NCBI RefSeq assembly: GCF_007097365.1
Contig: NZ_VJZR01000009.1
Span: 1 to 64,000, forward strand
Length of the DNA stretch: 64,000 nt
Source of the DNA: Flavobacterium franklandianum
GTDB lineage: Bacteria > Bacteroidota > Bacteroidia > Flavobacteriales > Flavobacteriaceae
Reading direction: 5' to 3'
Both the position numbers and the translations under genes were made by a program. Of this stretch, positions 1-9,359 are shown one piece after another (the first letter of the stretch is position 1; each line of letters begins with the position of its first letter). Below the pieces are notes generated by a model. It searched no databases. It saw only the letters and a program-made list of their open reading frames with translations, and had not been told where the DNA came from.

Positions 1-70
1 TTAATTCAATTATAGGTAATTGCGGACAATCAAAAAAATCAAATAATTACAATACCGAGGTTTAAAAGAG

Positions 71-1318
71 TTAATTATTTTTAATCCTTTTAAAGACAGA
101 AATAAGTTGGCTGTAATGATAATCGGCTGAATAACTAGCACTTAGATCTTTAAATCCGTTTTCTCCTTTGATTTGAGCTTCCTCTTTGTTCGAAAACATA
201 TAATTAATCTTTTCTCTCAAAGAATCAGACGAAGCATAATCAAAACAAAATCCATTAGATTCATTTACAATTTCAGGTAAAGAACCAATATTCGTTGCCA
301 AAACCGCTTTCTTAAACGCAAAACTTTCTAAAACCGTATTAGGGAAATTTTCAAACCACTCTGAGGGCACTACTGTAAATAAACATTCTTGTAGATAATG
401 TGAAATTTCTTCAAAATCCAATTTACCTATAAACTCTATTTGATCCTCTCTTCCCTGAGCCATATTTTTTAAAGAAGTCTCATAACTATCATTTGAAAAT
501 CCTATAATTTTAAGTTTGTGATTCGTTTTAAGAAAAGCATTAATCAATGTCTCAATACCTTTTTCTTTCTCTAGTCGTCCTACATAAACGGCAAAATTAC
601 CGTATCTAATTTCCTTGCTTTGTGCTAATTGTTCTGCATTGAAAAAAGTTGGAATATGAAATGTTTTCTTTACATCAAATCCTTTTGCTATATATTTATT
701 CCTTGTAAATGAAGAAGGAAAAACAAACCCATCAACCTTATCTTTAACTCGATTGATATTCATTATGGCCAATGAAAATGCTTTTAATGCGGAATGCGAA
801 TATGAATTTGAAATACATTTGTGTTTTACCGCTTGAAAAAGACTTTTACTCGTGCAACTTTCACATATACCGACCTTCTCCCTATATAAATGAGCATTCG
901 GGCAAATATGCCCAAAATCTGAAATCCGTTGCACCACAGGAATATTCATTTCCTTAGCAGCATCAATAATACTACAGGATAGCTTGTTCTGAAAATGAAG
1001 AATATAAACAATATCTGGTTGAACTTCTTTCAAAAAATGCTTAAACTTTCGTTTGGCTTCAAAAGAATAAAGCATACGACCCACGACTTGAATTTTAGTT
1101 TTTAAATCCGCAGGATATTCGTGGTTATACACTTCATTTCCTGTCCCTATAGCATCTAAGAAATAAGGCTCATAGTCACTCTTAATATTCTTGTTGTGTT
1201 TGATACTGAAAGGTGCCACAATATGTCCGTGCTTTTCCAAAACCTCTTTGATATTGAACATATAGCGTTCAGGGCCTCCTGAAACAAAATAACGATAGTT
1301 GACTAAAGCAATTTTCAT
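71..1318 (-). CDS. Glycosyltransferase family 4 (GT-B fold)
   Basis: A 415-residue cytoplasmic glycosyltransferase, predicted to transfer a sugar from an activated donor onto the lipid-linked repeat unit of a surface polysaccharide. The N-terminal acceptor domain starts with a GGPERY-type loop (about residues 14-19). The C-terminal half carries the donor-binding domain (VGRLEKEKGI) and the EX7E motif of retaining GT4 enzymes at about residues 323-331 (ENFPNTVLE). A cysteine cluster near residues 137-155 (CPNAHLYREKVGICESC) occurs in related enzymes. It is the last cluster gene inside the window and starts 15 bases after the epimerase gene. Bases 1-70 contain no start codon for a further minus-strand gene. 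Donor and acceptor cannot be read from sequence. Confidence 0.85.
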   Translation of the reverse strand: MKIALVNYRYFVSGGPERYMFNIKEVLEKHGHIVAPFSIKHNKNIKSDYEPYFLDAIGTGNEVYNHEYPADLKTKIQVVGRMLYSFEAKRKFKHFLKEVQPDIVYILHFQNKLSCSIIDAAKEMNIPVVQRISDFGHICPNAHLYREKVGICESCTSKSLFQAVKHKCISNSYSHSALKAFSLAIMNINRVKDKVDGFVFPSSFTRNKYIAKGFDVKKTFHIPTFFNAEQLAQSKEIRYGNFAVYVGRLEKEKGIETLINAFLKTNHKLKIIGFSNDSYETSLKNMAQGREDQIEFIGKLDFEEISHYLQECLFTVVPSEWFENFPNTVLESFAFKKAVLATNIGSLPEIVNESNGFCFDYASSDSLREKINYMFSNKEEAQIKGENGFKDLSASYSADYHYSQLISVFKRIKNN

Positions 1319-1333
1319 ATTACTTTTAAAAAT

Positions 1334-2386
1334 TTATGCTTTATAATATTTCTTAAACCAATCTGCAAACAGTTGCACTCCTTCTTCAACTGAGGTGGTC
1401 GGATGATAATCAAATTGCTGCTCCAACTCCGATACATCGGCAAATGTTTTCAGAACATCTCCAGCTTGCATCGGCAAATACTCTTTTGCAGCCTCTTTCC
1501 CCATAGCCTTTTCGATAGTTTCAATAAAATACATCAATTCTATTGGCGTGGCGTTGCCAATGTTATATATTCGGTAGGGCGCTTTTGAACTTGCTGTACT
1601 AGGGTTCAAAGCATCCCAATCCGCATTGGATGTGGCAGGTGCAACCAATACTTGCAAAATACCTTCAACAATGTCATCGATATAAGTAAAGTCCCGCATC
1701 ATTTTACCATGATTAAAAACCTTGATAGGGTTACCCGAGGCTATAGCCGACGCAAACAAAATTGGGGACATATCAGGTCGTCCCCATGGCCCATAAACCG
1801 TAAAAAATCGCAAACCAGTAGTGGGCATGCCATAAAGATGACTGTACGAATGCGCCATCAATTCATTGGCCTTTTTGGTGGCGGCGTACAAACTTACTGG
1901 GTGATCGACAGAATTGGTTGCTGAAAGTGGCATTTTCTCATTCAATCCATAAACACTACTCGAGCTAGCATAAGTCAAATGCTTTACTTTGTTATGACGA
2001 CAGCCCTCCAAAATATTCAAGAAACCTATCAAATTACTCTCTGCATAGCTGTGCGGATTTTCTAACGAATACCGAACCCCGGCCTGAGCTGCTAAATGAC
2101 AAACCAAATCAAATTGTTCCGTCCTGAATAAGTCTTCCATTACAGAGCGATCTTCCAAAGACAACTTGGCAAACCTGAGTTTAGGATAGCTACTGCTTTG
2201 AACCTGTTGGTTTGTTGCTATAGAGTTTCTTTCCAATCCCAATTCTTGCAGACGAGCATATTTCAGATTCACATCATAATAATCATTGATATTATCAAAG
2301 CCAAAAACCTCGAAGCCCTGCTCTAATAGCTTTTTGGCAACATGAAAGCCTATAAACCCAGCTATTCCGGTAACTAATATTTTCAT
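1334..2386 (-). CDS. NAD-dependent sugar epimerase, UDP-glucuronate 4-epimerase-like
   Basis: A 350-residue extended short-chain dehydrogenase/reductase. The Rossmann GxxGxxG motif lies at residues 7-13 and the catalytic YxxxK at Y167/K171. The NDYYDVNLKYARL segment after the first strand is typical of UDP-glucuronate 4-epimerases (UDP-GlcA to UDP-GalA). The product would be a galacturonate donor for the polysaccharide; the UDP-glucose dehydrogenase that makes the precursor is not in this window. An extra polar stretch at about residues 51-69 (serine/glutamine-rich) replaces a shorter loop of the family. Substrate is inferred from the N-terminal signature, so another UDP-hexose epimerase remains possible. 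Confidence 0.85.
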   Translation of the reverse strand: MKILVTGIAGFIGFHVAKKLLEQGFEVFGFDNINDYYDVNLKYARLQELGLERNSIATNQQVQSSSYPKLRFAKLSLEDRSVMEDLFRTEQFDLVCHLAAQAGVRYSLENPHSYAESNLIGFLNILEGCRHNKVKHLTYASSSSVYGLNEKMPLSATNSVDHPVSLYAATKKANELMAHSYSHLYGMPTTGLRFFTVYGPWGRPDMSPILFASAIASGNPIKVFNHGKMMRDFTYIDDIVEGILQVLVAPATSNADWDALNPSTASSKAPYRIYNIGNATPIELMYFIETIEKAMGKEAAKEYLPMQAGDVLKTFADVSELEQQFDYHPTTSVEEGVQLFADWFKKYYKA

Positions 2387-2535
2387 TTTTCTTTACTATA
2401 AAAAATTAATAACCAAAATATTTTGTCTATTAACTCTTAGATGAAATTCAATTTATATTTTTTAATATAATAATGATACCAAATAGGCCTTATTATAACA
2501 ACTGTAAAAGAACAAATGGTATGCTCAAAGTTTTC

Positions 2536-3642
2536 TTAATTTCCAAAAATTCGTTTTTTAAGTTCTTTCAAATAGCCTAATCCATATTTCAAATCGGGTT
2601 CCATATAATTGGCTTCCCCCCATTCATTCCAAGATTTTAAGAAAACAATTTTATGTTCATCCTTTTTGTTTTCAATTAGTTTTATTGCCATATCAACATG
2701 TTTACCAAAGAGTTTTGGAGTACTCCCATGATAAATTATAGCCTGTCTAGCGGAACGAGCAGTTCGATCATATCCAGGTAAAATAGTGGGATAAACATTT
2801 TCTATTTTTTCTTCTTCTGAAAAAAGATTTTTTATGATATCTTCATATTCATATTTTTGCAATACAGCACCACCTAATTTGAAGGAAATTTGACTTCTAA
2901 GCATTTTCAACCATTTATTACCTACTGCGGCACATTCAGCTTCCCACATTCCTCTTGAATTTACAGCATCGAATCCCATATTTAGAATTTTATCTAAATT
3001 AGCTAAGCGTCCAGATCTCAACCCCACAAAATGAATCCCTTTTAGTCCGTTTGCAGAAGCCATTTCTCTCCATATTTTGATAAAAATTTCAATATCGGGT
3101 ATCGCTAACGGATCATAAACTACAAAAATGGGACATCCATCAACTGTAATGTATCGTTCATCTTTGAAAGCGGGTAAAACATAATCAAAATGTTTGCGAT
3201 AGTCTTCTTCTCCAAGATATAATTGCTCCACTATCATCTTGTCCCTTTTCAATTTTTTATCTTTTACCCATGTTTTTGTAGACCAAGAATGGTTTGCCCA
3301 GCCTAAACAAAAAGGGAAATCGGGTTTTCCAGAAGCAAGAACTTCTTGAAATGGTTTTTCTAATAACATTTTTCCATTTCCAAACCAATAGTGCCAATAC
3401 ATAAAACCCTCAACACCATGTTCCTGAGCCATTTGAGCTTGAGCTTCACGAATTTCTGGAAGTCGAAGATCATAAAAACCTAAATCAGCAGGTATGCGAG
3501 GTTGGTCATGATTTTTAAATAAAGGCTTTGCTTGTGCAACATTTGTCCATTCTGTAAATCCTTTTCCCCAATTTTCGTCATTCTCAGGAATTGGATGAAA
3601 TTGAGGTAAATAAAAGGCTATAACTCTTGCTTTTCGGCTCAT
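2536..3642 (-). CDS. WbsX-like (GH99-like) polysaccharide biosynthesis protein
   Basis: A 368-residue protein that opens with the typical AFYLPQFHPIPENDEWWG-like signature (here ENDENWGKGFTEWTNV) of the WbsX family found in O-antigen and rhamnan-type clusters. Other family features are WANHSW at about residue 120 and SWNEWGEANYMEP near the C-terminus. The fold is a TIM barrel related to glycoside hydrolase family 99; members are annotated as glycosyltransferases or glycan-processing enzymes, and the reaction is not established. No signal peptide is visible. It starts 5 bases after the next upstream glycosyltransferase, so the two are probably co-translated. The gap of about 150 bases to the downstream epimerase is unusually long for this cluster. 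Confidence 0.82.
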   Translation of the reverse strand: MSRKARVIAFYLPQFHPIPENDENWGKGFTEWTNVAQAKPLFKNHDQPRIPADLGFYDLRLPEIREAQAQMAQEHGVEGFMYWHYWFGNGKMLLEKPFQEVLASGKPDFPFCLGWANHSWSTKTWVKDKKLKRDKMIVEQLYLGEEDYRKHFDYVLPAFKDERYITVDGCPIFVVYDPLAIPDIEIFIKIWREMASANGLKGIHFVGLRSGRLANLDKILNMGFDAVNSRGMWEAECAAVGNKWLKMLRSQISFKLGGAVLQKYEYEDIIKNLFSEEEKIENVYPTILPGYDRTARSARQAIIYHGSTPKLFGKHVDMAIKLIENKKDEHKIVFLKSWNEWGEANYMEPDLKYGLGYLKELKKRIFGN

Positions 3643-3647
3643 ATAAA

Positions 3648-4820
3648 TTATTTTTTATTATCATTAATAATTGTGTTATAAACTATAAATAAATCTTTAC
3701 TTATTTTAGTCCAACCTCTTTGTCCTTGATGAAAATGATCAAAAACATTCTTTTCCATTGTGTCTAATAGTTTTTTATTAGACACTAATTCAATAATAGA
3801 GTTTTGCAATTCAATGATGTCATTAGGTTCTACAAGACAACCTGTTACTTTATCAATAACCATCTCTGATAATCCTCCAATATTACTCGCAATTACAGGC
3901 TTACAAAACGCATATGAAGTCATTACCACACCACTTTGCGTTGCGTCGATATAAGGACAAACAACAAATAGAGAATCTTTGATAAGCTTTACTAATTCGG
4001 CATTAGGAATGTATCTATTCCGGAATTCTATATAATCTAATTGTTCAAATTCAGTCTTATCAAAATAATATTCGCCATTTCCAGCTATAATAAGTTTTAC
4101 ATCTGGATGAATGCTGTGTACATATTTCATAGCCTCTAGTAGTATGTTTATTCCTTTGTATGGAGATATTCTGCCAAAAAACAAAATACTTTTCAGTGGT
4201 TTATTTTCAGAAAATTGCCCTAAATATAAATTATAAACATTGTAAATACTTAAATTACTTTCGTAAACATTTTTGTTTTCTAATTTATAGGTAGCAATAA
4301 ATTGTGTTTTTTGCTTTTTGTTGAGTATAATAAAATTATTGAGTAAAGTAAAGCCTAATTTTCTGAAAAAATATTTTCTAAAATTCCCTTCTCCCGAATG
4401 CGGAAAAGGATCATGTACTGTTACAATAGTTTTTTTTCTAAAAAAATACAAAAAAAGTTCTTGAAAATCATAAAATACTGTGGAATGAATTATAGTAGGT
4501 CTTATTTTTAAAATAAAAAAAAAGAGTTTAAAATTCAATATTAGATTGGATACCGAAAATACTTTTTTATTAGTCCTATTAACAACATACGTTTTATCGA
4601 GATCCAAGTAATCTTCAAAAAAAATAATTTCTTTATATTGAGAAGCTTTAAATATTCCAGGTTTTGAGATTTGTTTGGCAATATCCAATACTGAAGAACG
4701 TAAGAAAAAAGACGGTAAATCAATAATTGTATACAATTCACTAATATTTTCCTTTTGCGACTTTAAATAAGGTAAATCACAATCTAAAAAAGGTGGCTTA
4801 GTATAATATAACAATCTCAT
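3648..4820 (-). CDS. Glycosyltransferase family 4-like
   Basis: A 390-residue GT-B-type glycosyltransferase. The C-terminal donor domain is recognisable from LFFGRISPYKGINILLEA (about residues 213-230), LIIAGNGEYY and the GVVMTSYAFCKPVIASNIGG region that precedes EMVIDKVTG. The N-terminal half is lysine- and phenylalanine-rich and poorly conserved, as expected of acceptor domains. The EX7E motif is degenerate: in the usual place one reads DATQSGVVMTS, so the first Glu is not obvious. The gene is very AT-rich even for this window. It lies between the acyltransferase and the WbsX-like gene and probably adds one sugar of the repeat unit. Confidence 0.8.
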   Translation of the reverse strand: MRLLYYTKPPFLDCDLPYLKSQKENISELYTIIDLPSFFLRSSVLDIAKQISKPGIFKASQYKEIIFFEDYLDLDKTYVVNRTNKKVFSVSNLILNFKLFFFILKIRPTIIHSTVFYDFQELFLYFFRKKTIVTVHDPFPHSGEGNFRKYFFRKLGFTLLNNFIILNKKQKTQFIATYKLENKNVYESNLSIYNVYNLYLGQFSENKPLKSILFFGRISPYKGINILLEAMKYVHSIHPDVKLIIAGNGEYYFDKTEFEQLDYIEFRNRYIPNAELVKLIKDSLFVVCPYIDATQSGVVMTSYAFCKPVIASNIGGLSEMVIDKVTGCLVEPNDIIELQNSIIELVSNKKLLDTMEKNVFDHFHQGQRGWTKISKDLFIVYNTIINDNKK

Positions 4821-4914
4821 TCCTATAATTTAATTGGTAATTTTCTTAAAGAGTAAATTCATTAAAACAAAATGCACTTTTGAATACTTATTTTTAAATT
4901 GATTTTTTTTTATT

Positions 4915-5487
4915 CTAGACAAAAGGAATCCAATATTCGTTTGGAGTATAATCATATTGTTTTCTTTCTCTTTCGGATATTTTTTTTGCAGGAACCCCAC
5001 CTACAACTGTCCAAGCAGCTACATCTTTAGTAACTACAGATCCTGAAGCAATAACTGCCCCTTCTCCAATAGTAACGCCAGGTAAAATAATAGCCCGAGA
5101 ACAAATCCATACATAATCCTCTACAATCACTGGGGCACCAATCGCTTTGAAATGAATATCATTATAATCGTGATGCAACGTCCAGATCATTACTTCTGAA
5201 GCAATTGTAACATTCTTACCTATTTTTATGCCTCTGCGATCGTCTAAATGAACTTTGAAGCCTATAGTAGAACCCGTTTCAATTTCTATTTTTGAACCAT
5301 CCCAAATATAACAATTTCTATAAATAGAAACTCCTTTTGCAATTTTAGATCCCATTTTTCGTAATATAAATGCACGCAAATGCTTTGAATACATTGGAGT
5401 AACAATTGAATTAAGAAAAATCCATCTCCATGCTATTTTATGCCTTGAAAAAATTAATTTAGCTCTCTTTAATCTTTTTATAATCAT
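4915..5487 (-). CDS. Hexapeptide-repeat acyltransferase (LbetaH fold)
   Basis: A 190-residue O- or N-acyltransferase of the left-handed beta-helix family, probably an O-acetyltransferase decorating the polysaccharide with acetyl-CoA as donor. Imperfect hexapeptide repeats run from about residue 60 to 160 ([50 protein letters not shown]). The likely catalytic His is in the TLHHDYND loop near residue 105. The C-terminal [10 protein letters not shown] is the usual family ending. It follows the paralogous glycosyltransferase by 6 bases and is part of the same transcription unit. Acceptor sugar unknown. Confidence 0.85.
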   Translation of the reverse strand: MIIKRLKRAKLIFSRHKIAWRWIFLNSIVTPMYSKHLRAFILRKMGSKIAKGVSIYRNCYIWDGSKIEIETGSTIGFKVHLDDRRGIKIGKNVTIASEVMIWTLHHDYNDIHFKAIGAPVIVEDYVWICSRAIILPGVTIGEGAVIASGSVVTKDVAAWTVVGGVPAKKISERERKQYDYTPNEYWIPFV

Positions 5488-5493
5488 CCTATT

Positions 5494-6507
5494 TTATATT
5501 TTTATTAGATTTTGCTCTAAAAGCTTCAAAAATAAATTTATCCTTTGTGAAGTAATATGTTTGCTTAAATATTCCGAGTATTTTTTAATTGGAATCGCTT
5601 TAATATCCCTCAAGATGTCCAGCTGTTTTTCAAATTCTTCATATGAATCTATATCTTTACAGAAGCTATCCATTTCATAATAGTCTGTATCAGCATTTTT
5701 AGGATAATGAGCCATTACTAAACACCCCCCAGAAATCAATTCTAAAAATCTTGGCGTAACTTGATTGAAAAAATTGGTTTCCGTTTTTGCTAAATCCAAA
5801 CCGGGAGTGGTATAAAATGAAATTTTTGTTGCCCTTAAAATATCTAGATAAGCATCTCTGCCAATAGCATGTCCAACTTTCTTTCCTTTATTGGTATAAA
5901 AAAATCGATTGTCTATATTATTAGTACCTAGCACATATTCAAAATCAGGATGCTTTTCACAATATCGTTCCAAAAAATTTAAAAAATAAGGATTGGTGCG
6001 TCCCAGCAATGCTAAATCCCATTTCTTATCAAAGACTGCATCAGGAGATAATTTAGGATAATCAGGTAAGGATAATGGCCAATGTGCTATATTTAGAGGA
6101 CAATTATGATCAAGCAAAAACTGATAAACCTCTGCACTCGTTATCAGAACTAAAGGGCAATGTTTAAAATTACTATAAAAGGAATTCAACTGATTTTCAG
6201 CCAACCAAAAATCAATGATTACAGGAATTGTATTTTTAGTTAATCTACAAGATTTCTGAGTATTTGCTTTCATCACAAATAATAAGGAAATAGAAGAGTT
6301 TGGGACTAAACAATGAAAAAGATCTCTCATTTTTAACCTGACTTCTATTTGACGATAAATCCAAGTGATAACCTTATTTTGTTTTTCAATTTTTAAATTC
6401 AGTTTTTCCGAAATAATTTTTTCCCATTCGTACAAAGTATCAAAACTACTTGCTTTAAGTGTACTTGAAGAAATAGAAGTCAATCTTTTATAATTTTTCA
6501 TTCTCAA
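5494..6507 (-). CDS. Glycosyltransferase, paralogue of the 9360-10355 gene
   Basis: A 337-residue protein with the C-terminal donor-binding half of Glyco_trans_1_2-type (GT-B) enzymes. Key stretches are WDLALLGRTNP (about residue 165), FFNQVTPRFLELISGGCLVM (about 245) and the closing YPKNADTDYY. The product of 9360-10355 shares the same layout and the matching strings LVLLGRQDP, GFNQVTPRFFELLTSGC and YPKNPDTDFF, so the two arose by duplication. They flank the flippase and polymerase genes. The N-terminal YEWEKIISEKLNL motif is also shared. Function as a glycosyltransferase is by family resemblance; the sugar is unknown. Confidence 0.75.
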   Translation of the reverse strand: MRMKNYKRLTSISSSTLKASSFDTLYEWEKIISEKLNLKIEKQNKVITWIYRQIEVRLKMRDLFHCLVPNSSISLLFVMKANTQKSCRLTKNTIPVIIDFWLAENQLNSFYSNFKHCPLVLITSAEVYQFLLDHNCPLNIAHWPLSLPDYPKLSPDAVFDKKWDLALLGRTNPYFLNFLERYCEKHPDFEYVLGTNNIDNRFFYTNKGKKVGHAIGRDAYLDILRATKISFYTTPGLDLAKTETNFFNQVTPRFLELISGGCLVMAHYPKNADTDYYEMDSFCKDIDSYEEFEKQLDILRDIKAIPIKKYSEYLSKHITSQRINLFLKLLEQNLIKI

Positions 6508-6676
6508 TTGTATTTATAATTAGCAACAGTAAAATTACAATCAAAGTATATCTGACAAAACAACTTTGGTATTATTAAATCTTATTTGTTTTATCGTGTC
6601 AATCTGATCTCCGACTGTACTGAGTTTTACAAAAAAAAAGACCGTGAATTTATAATAGAAAACAGTTAAGTTGCTT

Positions 6677-7912
6677 TTAAGTTTTTGAAGGACTGTATTG
6701 TTTGAAATTTCTTTTTAACATACCCGTACTTTTTGTTTCAATTAAATTATTCTGTTCAAGATAGGCTAACTCAAATAGATACAAAACACTCACTAAAACA
6801 ACTCCAAATCCAGCACTGGTATTGGCTCTAGTGGTAAATGACAATATCAAAATCATCCAAATATAATATTTAAGATACAACTGATTATGGGGTATTTTTA
6901 TAGTAAATGATTTTATAAAGATCAAAATATATCCAAAAACAAATAATATCCCGAAAAGAATATAGCCTTTAACAATCCCTATGTCTTCTAAAAAAAAGTG
7001 TTCATTTTCATTCAAGCTCAATATTTTTTTTCCGTAAGAAGAATTATAATTATAGGCTCCATTCCCTAATAAATAGGTAGTAGTATGATTTGAAAACTCA
7101 TATAAAAAATACTCAGCTTCAATTAGTCTAATATAATCTTCTTTTTGTTCAACATCATTTTCAGTTGCATCTCGAATCCCTTTAACAATAGCATTTTCAG
7201 TATTGTTGTAATATAAGTAACATACCAAAAAAATTATTATTCCACCTATACGATATTTAACTTTTGATTTTATCATAAAATGATAAATCGCAATCAAACC
7301 AAAAGCCAATATATATATACGAGTAACTTGCATTAACATCATCACCAAAAAAGGCAATAATAATAATAGGTGTTTTAATTTGAATTTTTTACTCAATTTA
7401 TTCAAATAGTAAAATAGAGCAAAAAACGTAAACCCTTCTCCAGGAAACAAAATACGAATCACTCCTCTATCTTCTAAAAATTCTTCCTTTCCACCAAAGA
7501 GAACTGTTGTTGTGAAAAAAAATTGGTACAAAAATAAAATTAAACCAACATAAGCTAAAACAAGTAATGTCTTTATAATAACATCCTTATTGATTCTTGC
7601 CTCAATTAAAAATAAAAACAATAAAAAATAAGAATAGGGAGCAATAGCGACAAGACTTTGAAATATATCTTGACTCCAAAATAGAGCACTAGGAATAATA
7701 GCAAGAAAAAAAGAAAAAATAATTAATTTAATTGGTTTGATAAAATGTCCTTTTTCATAAGTAAGCCTCCTAATAGTAAAAGCTAAAAGAACAAAAAACA
7801 CTAAAACAGTTGACCTAATAAAAAGAGTTTCCGCTGGTCTAAATTCAAAAAACCTAGTATAAACAATAAGTAGGAATACATAAACTACTAAATAGAATTT
7901 CTTATTTATCAT
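6677..7912 (-). CDS. wzy: O-antigen/capsule repeat-unit polymerase (Wzy-like)
   Basis: A 411-residue integral inner-membrane protein with about ten to twelve hydrophobic segments and a large polar loop at about residues 230-300 (NNTENAIVKG through NENEHFFLED). This is the layout of Wzy polymerases, which join undecaprenyl-linked repeat units on the periplasmic side. The sequence itself is weakly conserved, as is usual for Wzy. The assignment rests on topology and on position directly after the flippase gene: its start overlaps the flippase stop by four bases (ATGA, 7909-7912), so translation is coupled. A WaaL-type ligase is the main alternative, but ligases are normally outside such clusters. 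Confidence 0.75.
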   Translation of the reverse strand: MINKKFYLVVYVFLLIVYTRFFEFRPAETLFIRSTVLVFFVLLAFTIRRLTYEKGHFIKPIKLIIFSFFLAIIPSALFWSQDIFQSLVAIAPYSYFLLFLFLIEARINKDVIIKTLLVLAYVGLILFLYQFFFTTTVLFGGKEEFLEDRGVIRILFPGEGFTFFALFYYLNKLSKKFKLKHLLLLLPFLVMMLMQVTRIYILAFGLIAIYHFMIKSKVKYRIGGIIIFLVCYLYYNNTENAIVKGIRDATENDVEQKEDYIRLIEAEYFLYEFSNHTTTYLLGNGAYNYNSSYGKKILSLNENEHFFLEDIGIVKGYILFGILFVFGYILIFIKSFTIKIPHNQLYLKYYIWMILILSFTTRANTSAGFGVVLVSVLYLFELAYLEQNNLIETKSTGMLKRNFKQYSPSKT

Positions 7913-9243
7913 AAATTATAAAAATAGAATGCATTATAGATAAAAAATACAAGTATTGGAAATAACCACACATAATTAGTTTTTATTGGCATTTCTAATT
8001 TCTTTGAAAAAACAAACCATTCAATAATCAAAAAAATTGTAAAACCTATTAGATACCCTACAGAAAGACCAAAACCTCCATAATAACTCCCAATCCATAA
8101 AACTGGCGTAATAATTACACTGTTTAAAACTGCCATTTTGAATAGTAATTTATCTTGATTCATCGCAGTGAACACAGTACCTATTAAGCTAGCTACGCCA
8201 AACAGAAACACATACCATATTTGAAATTTTAATATTAATAATACACTATAATATTGAATTGAAAAAAACATTTTGAAAACAGGATCAATAATCATTAAAA
8301 AAATCGCCACCAAAAATGTACCAAAAAGAATGAAAACAGGGACGCTTTTATAAATAATTTGTTGAAAATCTTTTCTATTATCAGACCATAATATAGAAAA
8401 ATTTGGAAAAAGTGAGGAAAACAATATAGACAAAACCATTGAAACTGGAGATGTAAATTTTTGTGATAAAGTAAAAAAACCTACTTGCTCAAAGGTGGAA
8501 TTATAAGCCAAGAAGTTATTAGCTAAATTATTAGCGGGTAATGAAATTAAAGCTAAACCCAAAAAAGGTATAGCTGGCAAAAAAACCGATTTAAAATCTA
8601 ATCTGAAGTTGCTAATCTCAAATTGAAAGTTAAACTTTTTGTAAAGTATAATTAAAAGTATAAGTGGTTTTAATGCAAAAATTAAAATAAAAACTAAAAA
8701 GAATAAATTAATTGATATGGCTCCATTTAAAATAAAAACCACAAAAAACAACCAAAATATAGAGGTCAATATATTAGTCACTACAGCAGGCAACATCTTT
8801 TGTTTGCCCAAATAAACACTTTCTAAACTGTTACTATAGGATAAAACAACACTATATAAACTAATTAATACTATCTGAAAAAAAACTAATTCCCCAAAAA
8901 ATAAATTATAGATCAGGTAAATACTAAATAAAAATAAATTTCCAATTAAGCCAGAAATAGTAGCAATACTTAAATATTTATTTAAGATTGGAGTACTACC
9001 ATTTGCAGCAGTACGAATTAAAATGGTGCGTATTCCCAAATCAGCAATTACTGCCAATAACATCGACTGAGCCATCATAAACGAATAAACCCCAAACAAT
9101 TCAGGCTTAAATACTTTGGCAATAATCATCACAGCTATCAGATTCAATAACTGCATTCCAACATTTCCCAATAATAAATAAGAAAAATTTTGAAAAATTT
9201 TATGCTTTACAATTTGTTTTACAAGTTCCGTAACTCTTTTCAT
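7909..9243 (-). CDS. wzx: Repeat-unit flippase (Wzx, MOP/PST superfamily)
   Basis: A 444-residue polytopic membrane protein with about 12-14 helices. The amphipathic N-terminal region HKIFQNFSYLLLGNVGMQLL followed by AKVFKPELFGVYSFMMAQSM is the classical start of polysaccharide transporters of the MOP superfamily. Wzx moves the undecaprenyl-linked repeat unit from the cytoplasmic to the periplasmic face. The gene is immediately upstream of, and overlaps by four bases, the polymerase gene, a pairing that marks a Wzx/Wzy-dependent pathway. A bilayer-flipping function is inferred from the family. Confidence 0.87.
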   Translation of the reverse strand: MKRVTELVKQIVKHKIFQNFSYLLLGNVGMQLLNLIAVMIIAKVFKPELFGVYSFMMAQSMLLAVIADLGIRTILIRTAANGSTPILNKYLSIATISGLIGNLFLFSIYLIYNLFFGELVFFQIVLISLYSVVLSYSNSLESVYLGKQKMLPAVVTNILTSIFWLFFVVFILNGAISINLFFLVFILIFALKPLILLIILYKKFNFQFEISNFRLDFKSVFLPAIPFLGLALISLPANNLANNFLAYNSTFEQVGFFTLSQKFTSPVSMVLSILFSSLFPNFSILWSDNRKDFQQIIYKSVPVFILFGTFLVAIFLMIIDPVFKMFFSIQYYSVLLILKFQIWYVFLFGVASLIGTVFTAMNQDKLLFKMAVLNSVIITPVLWIGSYYGGFGLSVGYLIGFTIFLIIEWFVFSKKLEMPIKTNYVWLFPILVFFIYNAFYFYNL

Positions 9244-9359
9244 TAAATAAATGAGTAATATGATTTTTTATTTTATCGTTAAAGAACATTCTATGATCAT
9301 CAAATAGACAATTAAAATAATAATTTTCTTGCTTGTAAATAAAATAAGAGTTGTGAAAT